A DNA stretch of 64,000 bases from NCBI GenBank assembly GCA_029959085.1, contig JARWIR010000001.1, positions 73,238,899-73,302,898 of the forward strand, in the 5' to 3' direction. Position 1 is the first letter of the stretch. Each line of letters opens with the position of its first letter. The position numbers were made by a program, and so were the translations under genes. The notes beneath the pieces are model-generated. The model was given only the letters and a program-made list of their open reading frames with translations. It had not been told where the DNA came from and searched no databases. Shown piece after piece: positions 20,408 to 28,916 of this stretch. The stretch is from Nemophila menziesii (taxonomy: Eukaryota > Streptophyta > Magnoliopsida > Boraginales > Hydrophyllaceae).

Positions 20408-22519
20408 TTAGGATACAGCATCTCCAGAGTTTTTAGACAAATGAATACTAGAATCATAGGGAGTATTTACAGGTGTCACCTCAAAGGAGTCGAATTTCTT
20501 CAACATCCTTTCTACGTAATGAGACTGACTCAGGGAAATACCATTACTGCTCCTAATGATTTTTACCCCAAGAATTACATCTGCTTCTCCCATGTCTTTC
20601 ATGTCAAACTTAGAAGACAAGAAGCGTTTGGTCTCATTTATGGTATGAAGAGAAGTGCCGAAGATGAGCATGTCATCTACATACAGGCAGATGATGGTAC
20701 ACTCTGATCCTCTTACTTTGGAGTAAACACATGAGTCAGAAGTGTTGACCACAAACCCATTGGAGATAAGTGTACTATCGAGTTTTTCATACCATTTTTT
20801 GGGTGCCTGTTTTAAGCCATACAAAGACTTCTTTAACTTGCACACTTTATCCCATTGACCAGGAACCACACACCCTTCAGGCTGGGCCATATAGATCTCT
20901 TCATCTAGGTCCCCATTCAGAAACACAGTCTTAACATCCATCTGATGTATGACAAGTTTGTGAATGACCGCAAGAGCGATGAGGGTCCTAATGGTGGCGA
21001 TTTTGGTCACAGGGGAATAAGTGTTGAAGTAATCAAGGCCTTTCTTTTGGGTGAAACCCTTAATAACAACCCTAGCTTTTAATTTTTCTATTGAGCCATC
21101 TGGTCTCAACTTTTTCTTAAAAATCCATTTGCTGTTTATGGGTTTGCTGCCTTTGGGTAAGTCAGTTAATTCCCACGTATGATTACTTCTAATAGACTCA
21201 AGTTCGCTATTAATAGCTTCTTTCCAAAAACTAGCATCTACCGATCTCAAAGCATCGACATAAGTTTTTGGGTCTTCCTCCATGAGGAGACAGGTGACAA
21301 CCTGTTCACTTATCAGGTCAATGTGAAAACTTTCGGTTAAGAAGGCTATGATAAAATCAGGTCCGAAACTAGACTCGCTCCTACGCCTCTTACTCCTCCT
21401 AAGTTCTTCCTCAGGAATACTACTAGGCACATAGGAAGTAGAGGGGCCCGGGGCACTATCACATAAAGGAACATTAACCTCATCAGATAAGTTACTAGAA
21501 GACAAAAAAGCATCAACAGTATGCACAGTTTTCAAAGGGAAGATGTTTTCAAAGAATTCAGCATCTCTAGATTCAAAAACGGAGTTATCATCTAATGATA
21601 GGAATCTATAGGCTGCACTATTCTGAGCATACCCTATGAATACAGAGTCTATTGTTTTGGGTCCAACAGTGACTGTTTTAAAATCGGGTAGTTTGACTTT
21701 AGCCAGACACCCCCACACTTTTAAAAATTTCAGGTTAGGTGGAAACCCTTTCCACATCTCATAGGGGGTCTTATCTAGGGATTTATGGGGTACCCTATTA
21801 AGGACATAACATGCTGATAGAACAGCTTCCCCCCACAAGTTGGTTGGTAAACCTGAACTTATTAACATAGCATTCATAGTCTCTTTAAGGGATCTATTTT
21901 TTCTCTCAGCTATGCCATTTTGTTGGGGTGTATAGGGGGCACTTAGTTCGTGGATTATCCCATTTGTTTCACAAAACTCTTTAAGTGAATTAGAACTATA
22001 TTCGCCTCCTCTATCTGACCTAAGTCTTTTGATTTTACAGTCTAGTTGATTTTCTACTTCAGCTTTATATTTAAAAAACGCGTTTTCCGCCTCGTCTTTA
22101 GTTTTAAGGAGATACACTTTAGTGAACCTAGAGTAGTCATCTACAAAGGTTATATAGTAAAGTTTTCCTCCTCTACTAGCGGAGTTTTTAAAATCAGCTA
22201 AGTCAGAATGCACTAACTCTAGCAGTTTAGTCTTTCTCGAGGTCACAGGCTTAAAGGGTTTCTTAGCAAGTTTGGACTCTACACATATTTGACATTTGGA
22301 AAAGTCATCTATTTTATTGAGGGGTATTAGTCCAAGTTCTTTAAGCCTTTTAATAGAAGAGATATTAAGGTGACCTAGTCTAGCATGCCAAGTGTCAAGA
22401 GATTCAACGACATAAGCAAAATCAGAGGCATTCTCATTCATTGGTACAGTATTTAAAACAAATAAACCATCATTCATGTAACCTTTCCCCACAAACTCAT
22501 CATTTTTGGTAATAACCAT
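20408..22519 (-). CDS. Copia-E integrase and reverse transcriptase polyprotein section
   Basis: The frame of about 703 residues begins just after the protease section, one base back in frame. Integrase comes first: the zinc-binding H-H-C-C set (H45, H50, C76, C79) and the catalytic acids D106 (VHSDLADF), D169 (SDRGGEY) and E205 (NGIAERKN). A variable acidic linker follows. Reverse transcriptase starts at about residue 430 with HTWELTDLPKGSKPI, and YVDD is at 613-616. It ends at a TAA where copia elements normally continue into RNase H. All catalytic residues are in place, so the copy may have been active recently. Confidence 0.92.
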   Translation of the reverse strand: MVITKNDEFVGKGYMNDGLFVLNTVPMNENASDFAYVVESLDTWHARLGHLNISSIKRLKELGLIPLNKIDDFSKCQICVESKLAKKPFKPVTSRKTKLLELVHSDLADFKNSASRGGKLYYITFVDDYSRFTKVYLLKTKDEAENAFFKYKAEVENQLDCKIKRLRSDRGGEYSSNSLKEFCETNGIIHELSAPYTPQQNGIAERKNRSLKETMNAMLISSGLPTNLWGEAVLSACYVLNRVPHKSLDKTPYEMWKGFPPNLKFLKVWGCLAKVKLPDFKTVTVGPKTIDSVFIGYAQNSAAYRFLSLDDNSVFESRDAEFFENIFPLKTVHTVDAFLSSSNLSDEVNVPLCDSAPGPSTSYVPSSIPEEELRRSKRRRSESSFGPDFIIAFLTESFHIDLISEQVVTCLLMEEDPKTYVDALRSVDASFWKEAINSELESIRSNHTWELTDLPKGSKPINSKWIFKKKLRPDGSIEKLKARVVIKGFTQKKGLDYFNTYSPVTKIATIRTLIALAVIHKLVIHQMDVKTVFLNGDLDEEIYMAQPEGCVVPGQWDKVCKLKKSLYGLKQAPKKWYEKLDSTLISNGFVVNTSDSCVYSKVRGSECTIICLYVDDMLIFGTSLHTINETKRFLSSKFDMKDMGEADVILGVKIIRSSNGISLSQSHYVERMLKKFDSFEVTPVNTPYDSSIHLSKNSGDAVS

Positions 22520-23784
22520 TTTCCCCCTTCAAATACAAGTTTAAGGCCTACTTTATTAAGAAGAGCTCCGGAAACTAGGTTCCTACGGAGACAGGGGACG
22601 AAGAGAACATCATTCAACTCTAAGATTTTACCAGAGGTGAGTTTGAGAGAAACCTGTCCTTTACCGAAGACCATGGCAGTTGAGGAGTCACCCATGTAGA
22701 CAAATTCACCATTTGTTGCTTCTTCGAATTTCTTGAACATGGATCTCGTTGAGCAGAAATGACGAGAAGCTCCAGTATCAAGGATCCACTCGGTTTTGTT
22801 CTCAATTAGGTTTACCTCGACCATTACTGCAGCGATAACCTCTTCGGTCTCGACCAGATTTGCGGCAGGTTTAGGACCTTGATCGGCTCTAAGTTTGCAT
22901 TCGAAAGCCCTATGTCCTTCCTTCCCACAACAGTAGCAAGCTCCTTTGGGTTTCTGAATCTTACCAGAGGTTTTGAACCCACCACCTTTGGAGTTGCCGC
23001 GGTTCTTGTTCCCCCCAGATTTGGATTTGTTGTGGCCTTGTTGTTTACCCTTTACTTTGAACCTGCCTTTGTTACCTTCACCAGAACTTTCAACAAGATT
23101 AGCTTTGGAGGATTGAGTAGGAAAAGAGATAGACCTGTCTTTGAGTCGATTAGCCTCTTCGACTTGAATGTGGCTAATCAGCTCTTGTAGTGTCATTTCC
23201 TTCTTCTTGTGCTTCAGTTGATTACGGTATTCGCTCCAGGAAGGTGGAAATTTTTCTAACAAGATATTGGCTTGGAGAACTTCACACATTTTCATACCTT
23301 CAGCAATCACATCTGCGCAAAGGTTCTCATAGACATGGAGTTGTTCGGTCATGGGTTTTTGATCGGTGAGACGAAATTTGTACCAAGCCCCAGTGACATA
23401 TTTCTTCTTTCCCGAATCCTCAGCCCCATATTTTTTCTCAAGTGTTTCCCATATGATCTTTGCCGATTTTTCTTTGGCAAGAAGATCGAAGATAAGGTTT
23501 GACACGTTGTTCAACATCCATCCTCGAGCCATGGTGTTAGCTCGCTTGAACTTGGCTTCCAGAGCAAGATGCCTAGTCTGTTCTTCTTCAGTGGGAACCC
23601 CATTGTCCACTAAAAGTGGAGGATCTTCGTATAAAACGAAGTCCAGTTCGTACTGTTCAAGACAGATAAGGATCTTTTGTGCCCAACGCTTGTAGTTGGA
23701 ACCATTAAGAGATTCCACCTGATTCACGTTGGGAAAGGCTTTTGCATTCAATGATGAAGCAACCGCCGAGTTTGGAAAAGCCAT
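22474..23784 (-). CDS. Copia-E gag and aspartic protease section
   Basis: The first ATG in frame is at 23784 (MAFPNSAVASS); a TTG lies one codon upstream. The first 210 residues are a UBN2-type capsid region (NGSNYKRWAQKI, WETLEKKYG). A basic Gly/Lys-rich stretch and a zinc knuckle CYCCGKEGHRAFEC lie near 283-296. Protease has the active-site triad ILDTGAS near 336. The frame ends at 22474, 45 bases past the start of the next frame. The change is -1 and coincides with GGGGGAAAATGG, in which G-GGA-AAA fits the X-XXY-YYZ form of slippery sites. Confidence 0.9.
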   Translation of the reverse strand: MAFPNSAVASSLNAKAFPNVNQVESLNGSNYKRWAQKILICLEQYELDFVLYEDPPLLVDNGVPTEEEQTRHLALEAKFKRANTMARGWMLNNVSNLIFDLLAKEKSAKIIWETLEKKYGAEDSGKKKYVTGAWYKFRLTDQKPMTEQLHVYENLCADVIAEGMKMCEVLQANILLEKFPPSWSEYRNQLKHKKKEMTLQELISHIQVEEANRLKDRSISFPTQSSKANLVESSGEGNKGRFKVKGKQQGHNKSKSGGNKNRGNSKGGGFKTSGKIQKPKGACYCCGKEGHRAFECKLRADQGPKPAANLVETEEVIAAVMVEVNLIENKTEWILDTGASRHFCSTRSMFKKFEEATNGEFVYMGDSSTAMVFGKGQVSLKLTSGKILELNDVLFVPCLRRNLVSGALLNKVGLKLVFEGGKWLLPKMMSLWGKVT

Positions 23785-23831
23785 CAAAAAAACGGTGAAA
23801 AAAGAGAGAACTACGGAATATCGTTTTAAAT

Positions 23832-24490
23832 TGTAGGTGATAGAGAGTCACCGTTTAGAAAAATTTTGACGAAAAAGAAACGAAATAAATCAAACTTTCA
23901 ATTGACTGTAAACTAACTCTTACACGAAAATTGAATTACAACGAAAATGAATTACAAAGCTTTTACACAGAAAAAAAACGAAAGCACAAAACTTACACGG
24001 TAAAGGGATAATTCCCGGTGTTAAAAAGATATTCCGGCCGTAGTACCGGTATCTTCTAACAGAAATGAAAGAAAGAAAAACAATATAGAGAGAATTATTT
24101 TTTCTGCTTTGTGCTTTGATTTGCTCTGTAATTCGTATTCAGCTTTGGTGGAGAATGAGCTCTATATATAGGGGAGAGGGGTGTTTGAATCCGTTGACAA
24201 TTGTAACCGACTAATCAATACCGTGATTGTCTCCACTGATTGATTTGACGGTTTTCTGATGAAGATTCCACACGTTTTGGTTTGACTTCTTATTCCACAT
24301 GTTTTGCATGTTGGTGTAACCGCTAGTTGACTAGGCCAACTGATGAAATGATCTTCAACGGATGCGTGATTGGTGGAGTCTTTGATTTACGTTTTACTTG
24401 TGATTGATTGCCAACGTCCCTTTAATAGCTGCTAGTAAAACCCATTTCATTTTTCATTTTTTGACTCCCCAAACTCCCCAAACTCCCCAC
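23832..24490 (-). repeat. Copia-E 5' LTR, truncated
   Basis: It matches 18258-18915 of the 3' LTR closely and stops after CCCCAC at 24490. About 260 bases of the LTR start, including the GC-rich block, are missing. It abuts sequence that in the other copy (43932) is the loop of a foldback element. In the sense strand the LTR ends CCTACA and is followed by ATTTAAAACGATATTCC. I do not recognise a standard initiator-Met primer site there. Confidence 0.82.
24161..24171 (-). promoter_or_regulatory. TATA box of copia-E 5' LTR
   Basis: CCTATATATAGAGC on the minus strand is a strong TATA match within the LTR, and it is also present at 18604-18612 in the 3' LTR. It would place the transcript start some 25-35 bases further along the minus strand. 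Confidence 0.6.
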
Positions 24491-24779
24491 AAATTCATAA
24501 TACGGTTTTTTTAGTTTTCCTCCATTATTGAATGTTTGAAGCATTCAAACATTCAAAGGATTTTTTTTAAAGTTAGGGACGAAGACGGTTGGCGGTGAGG
24601 TGGCGACGACATGGCGCCATGTGGCGTTAACTAACGGTAAATTGACAGAAAAATGGAAAAAAGGCTAACGGTGTCACAAAAAAACTACGTTCATCAAGGG
24701 CGAGAAAGGGTAAAACGTAAGATCGGGGGCAGGTCGTGCACTTTGGAGATAGCTAAGGGGCTTCCCGTGGGATTTACCC
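24491..24779. mobile_element. Right half of a foldback (long-TIR) element
   Basis: This matches the right arm of the complete element at 43663-44217, from the loop text AATTCATAATACGG to the terminal TTTACCC. The left arm is absent; copia-E LTR sequence lies there instead. The break falls at the palindrome centre. Confidence 0.8.
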
Positions 24780-25669
24780 AATTATATAAGGACCTATAGT
24801 TCAATTAAATCTAACTTTTTTAGGGTGCGTTAACCCTGAATCTTCTTTCACCCCTCCTCTCCCAGCAAAAAATCTAACTCTGCTCCTATTTCTTTACTAT
24901 TAAAAATTATTGTATTTTGGCATATATACATATTATCATTTGATCATATTACATTTATAATTTGCTAACAAAAGTATGTATAACCATTTATGATATTCAA
25001 CGAGTACATATGATTATTTTTAAATCTAATGAAAAAATGCTTTTCAATCCGAAGTAAAAATAAAAATTAGGACACTTACAATCCAGATCTCCACTAAGAA
25101 CTCCTCATCGACAAAGAATTATGAAGATGTTATCTCAGTTGGTTTCAGAAGACTAAAATAAGCGATTGGAAAAATTATAGAATGGGTAAAATAGTATAAG
25201 TGGCTACAAAACAACGATGATTTTATAAAGAAAAAATTTATATAAGTGTTGGTAGTGAATATGAAAGGATGGCGAGGAGGCGGCTAGGGATTTATAGAAA
25301 TACCGAATGCTATCAAGTTACTCAATTTATGGTTGAAGTCATAATCCACTTTAAATACGTGTTACGTACCTTGGGCTTGACTTTCTTATTAGAAGGCCTA
25401 ATCAGATTTTTAGTTATTCTTGCCGGCCCATTATAGCTTATTGTGATTATAGTGTTTTTTCTAAATGATATTGATATTTGACTTTAACACAAATTGAAAC
25501 TATGGATACCTATTTCACTTTTTTTGTTTAATTTGTTTTCTTTATTATTGTGTTTAGTAATGCATTATCCAATGTAAAAGTAGAATTTTGTACTCCATAA
25601 TTTGTTGATCATAAAATAAAATTAGCCCTTAATGAAAAAAATTTGGTCGAAATAAAGAAGATTTGTGAA

Positions 25670-25731
<62 letters not shown>

Positions 25732-25732
25732 C
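24780..25732. repeat. Duplicated flank, copy 1 (matches 44218-45155)
   Basis: The stretch is nearly identical to 44218-45155 and ends with the same (TA)n tract and the same ATAAC that serves as the target duplication of gypsy element C. It is thus a copy of the locus in which C inserted. No long frame is seen. On the minus strand TATAAATCCCTAGCCGCC near 25290, followed by a C/T-rich leader and a possible GTAAGT donor near 25078, looks like a host promoter and first exon, but this is tentative. Confidence 0.8.
25675..25730. repeat. (TA)n microsatellite
   Basis: About 28 TA units lie directly next to the LTR. The other copy (45113-45154) is shorter and interrupted, as expected for a mutable tract. 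Confidence 0.95.
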
Positions 25733-27193
25733 TGGTGTCGCCTAGGGTGTGATAAAATTAATACAAAGTAAGACCAAGAAACTACGCACTCTCACCCTAG
25801 ACAGGCACAGTACTGCAAGTATTACAGGACGTATGCAAGTTTTAATGATAAATAGAGTTTGTTCTCAGGGACTTAAGTGTGTTAATCGCGTAGGTAGGAA
25901 TAACGAGTAAGAGTAAATAATTAAAAGACAGGAAATAAAAGAGATAGATTTCGAAAATAGCAATTAAAACTAAGAAAAACTAGGAAAATAAAGACAATAA
26001 AATAAAAGATAAGAAATATGAGATGAGAAGTATAGCTCAGGTTTTGCTAGTATGCACTAATCCTTCTAATTCTATCTATAGATCTAGTTCGTAAGGGAGA
26101 ATATTAGCTCTTGGTATACTTAGTCAGGATTCTAAATTCCCATACCTTAGACCTTGAGAGCGACTAAGGGGGCTACGTCACAACCAAGAAGTGATTTCAA
26201 ATAGGGTTATCAAACGCCACTAAGACCCTAAGCAAATACTGCAATCTTGGTGATACGGTGATTAAAAAAACCCCTAATGACTATCTAGTTAGAAGCATGT
26301 TTTGTCAGAACTACTATCGACACTAGACATTATGTGGTGGTTCAATAGTTAAACACCCTGTCAAGGAGACCATCTAACTACTATTAAAACAATCCTAAAG
26401 TGATCAGTTCTAGGAAAGACAATAAATCAAAACACATACACAAATATTAAGTAAGAAGCTAATATCAAATTAAAACATATAATTCCCAAAGAAACTTAGA
26501 TAGAAGAATTAGAATTTATAGATTATACATATGCAAAACCCAAGCTATGGGGAGTTTAGTTCATACCTGATGGAAATAAACTAAAAGAAATTACAAAAGA
26601 CATCATCTTGTTCTCTACAATAAACTGGAAGAATAAAACCTTAAGAACTAATTACTATGAGGCAAGGATGATTTACAAGTGATATAAGGGTGTATTTATA
26701 GGTGTTTAGAAAACCTAATTCGGTTTCTTGAGGAGGAGATAAAGCCTTGGACTTCTAGCCCAACCCAAATTCGTATGGAAATAAAGATAAACACTGCTGG
26801 ACCGTTTTGAGGATATCTTCTTCGTTATTGGTCGGTTTGAGCTCCATAAGATACCAAAAGAATCGCAACAGAATTATCTTGACCCTATAGAAGGAAATCA
26901 TCAGATTCGGCCTATTTCTTAGGTAAAAACGCATATCTTTGGACGTGTATGCAGAATCCCAAATTTAGGCAGCTTTTCCTTTTCCATCTTTTTAGCTTTT
27001 GTTTCCATATCTCCAATTACCATGCAAATCTCTTTACCATATCTTGTAGTCTTTGACTTGGACTCTAATTAAGCTCCATAATTATTTTTAAAGCTACACA
27101 CTAAATAAACAATTAAACCCAATATGCTCTAAAAATAATAATTCTACAAATCAAGACTCAAAATAGGAAAGTGCACTGTTTCTCAAGAAAATC
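25733..27193 (-). repeat. Gypsy LTR 'A' (3' LTR of a minus-strand element, start truncated)
   Basis: Plus-strand text starts TGGTGTCGCCTAGGGTG and matches the left LTR of element C to 27193, where about 75 bases of the LTR are missing. ATAAC precedes it at 25728-25732, exactly as at element C. It is therefore a duplicate of the C insertion, not a separate insertion. A 10-bp spacer then joins it to the oppositely oriented LTR of element B. Confidence 0.88.
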
Positions 27194-27203
27194 CACTTTG
27201 CCG

Positions 27204-28660
27204 GTCGATTTTCTTGAGTTTTAGTGCACTTTCCTATTTTGAGTCTTGATTTGTAGAATTATTATTTTTAGAGCATATTGGGTTTAATTTTTTATTTAGT
27301 GTGTAGCTTTAAAGATAATTATGGAGCTTAATTAGAGTCCAAGTCAAAGAAAACAACTTATGGTAAAGAGATTAGCATGGTAATTGGAGATAAGGAAACA
27401 AAAGCTAAAAAGATGGAAAAGGAAAAGCTGCCTAAATCTGGGATTCTGCATACACGTCCAAAGATAGGCGTTTTTACCTAAGAAATATACCGAATCTGAT
27501 GATTTCCTCCTAAAGGGTCAATATAATTCTGTTGTGATTCTTTTGGTATCTTATGGAGCTCAATCCGACCAATAACGAAGAAGATATGCTCAAAACGGTC
27601 CAGCAGTGTTTATCTTTATTTCCATACGAATTTGAGTTGGGCTAGAAGTCCAAGGCTTTATATCTTCCTCAAGAAAATGAATTAGGTCTTCAAAACACCT
27701 ATAAATACACCCTTATATCACTCGTAATCATACCCTAGAATTCCTTGCTTAGTCCTAAACCTTATAATTATTCTTAGTCTTTTTAGAGAGCAAGATGATG
27801 TCTTTTGTAATGTCTTTTAGTTTATTTCCATCAAGTATGAACTAAACTCCCCATAGCTTGGGTTTTGCATATGTATAATCTATGAATTCTAATTCTTTTA
27901 TCTAAGTTTCTTTGGGAATTATATGTTTTAATTTGATATTAGCTTCTTACTTAATATTTGTTTATGTGTTTTGGTTAATTGTCTTTCCTAGAACTGATCA
28001 CTTTAGGATTGTTTTAATAGTAGTTAGATGGTCTCCTTGACAGGGTGCTTAACTATTGAACCACCACATAATGTCTAGTGTCGATAGTAGTTCTGACAAA
28101 ACATGCTTCTAACTAGGTAGTCATTAGGGTTTGTTTTAATCACCGTATCACCAAGATTGCAGTATTTGCTTAGGGCCTTAATGGCGTTTGATAACCCTAT
28201 TTGAAATCACTTCTTGGTTGTGACGTAGCCCCCTTAGTCGCTCTCAAGGTCTAAGGTATGGGAATTTAGAATCCTGACTAAGTATACCATGAGCTAATAT
28301 TCTCCCTTATTAACTAGATTTATAGATAGAATTAGAAGGATTAGTGCATACTAGCAAAACCTAAGCTATACTTCTCATCTCATATTCTTAATCTTTTACT
28401 TTATTGTCTTTTATTTTCTTAGTTTTAGTTATTAATCTCGAAAATCTATTTGTTTTATTTTCTGTCTTCTAATTATTTACTTTTACTCGTTATTTCTACA
28501 TACGCGATTAACACACTTAAGTCCCTGAGAACGAACTCTACTTATCATTAAAACTTGCATACGTCTTGTAATACTTGCAGTACTGTGTCTGTCTAGGGTG
28601 AGAGTGCGTAGTTTCTTGGCTTATTTTTATCTTATTTTTATCACACCCTAGGCGACAACA
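27204..28660 (+). repeat. Element B 5' LTR, first 72 bases missing
   Basis: It matches 35587-37042 and ends CACACCCTAGGCGACAACA, against GACACCA in the 3' LTR. The LTR start TGATGT is lost at the palindrome junction. Confidence 0.87.
27699..27707 (+). promoter_or_regulatory. TATA box of gypsy B LTR
   Basis: CACCTATAAATACACC is a good TATA context in the 5' LTR. The same box is intact in the 3' LTR of C (46109 area) but reads CTACAAATA in the 5' LTR of C near 54355. Confidence 0.55.
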
Positions 28661-28666
28661 AGTTTT

Positions 28667-28685
28667 TGGCGCCGCTGTTGGGGAC
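28667..28685 (+). other. Primer binding site, tRNA-Asp type
   Basis: TGGCGCCGCTGTTGGGGAC follows the LTR by six bases. Athila-group elements carry a very similar TGGCGCCGTTGCCGGG site, complementary to the 3' end of tRNA-Asp. Element C has TGGCGCCGCTGCCGGGGAC. Two C-to-T changes separate the B site from that. Confidence 0.75.
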
Positions 28686-28916
28686 TTGTGTCTCGTTAGC
28701 GTGTGGGTTATCTATATCGAGTAGTAGTTTTTAATTAGTTTTTATTTTCAGTTTTTTTTAGTTTAGTTTTTATTTTTCCAGATTTACGCTTGTGGTTTGC
28801 TTCAGTCTTTTTCAGGTTTCACAGTGTTTAATTCTTGGCCTCCTTCATCGGAGCCTGAGAGGAGCTTCAGACCTTACAACAAACGAGTTCGTGAGGAAAG
28901 AGCCTTGAGAAGAGTT

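Larger units (their letters stand above)
18258..24490 (-). mobile_element. Copia-E, Ty1/copia retrotransposon, young copy with truncated 5' LTR
   Basis: In its own sense it runs from 5' LTR (24490-23832, start missing) through gag-protease, integrase-reverse transcriptase, RNase H and a structured 3' untranslated region to a purine tract and 3' LTR (19181-18258). The domain order gag, protease, integrase, reverse transcriptase, RNase H defines Ty1/copia. The two LTRs differ at only a few sites over about 650 bases, apart from one replaced block, so insertion was recent. Coding sequence is open except for one frame change and one in-frame TAA, both shared with copia-F. The 5' LTR stops abruptly at 24490 against the middle of a foldback element. 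Confidence 0.92.
25733..28660. repeat. Inverted LTR pair forming a 1.46-kb-arm palindrome
   Basis: LTR A and the 5' LTR of element B lie head to head with only CACTTTGCCG between CTCAAGAAAATC and GGTCGATTTTCTTGAG. The spacer with its edges matches internal sequence of the element (for example 47280-47297), with short overlaps AAAATC and GTC at the two joins. Confidence 0.85.

Noticed and set aside
28667..28685. tRNA gene fragment at the primer site
   Set aside because: Only 19 bases match a tRNA end and they lie in the standard primer position after the LTR.
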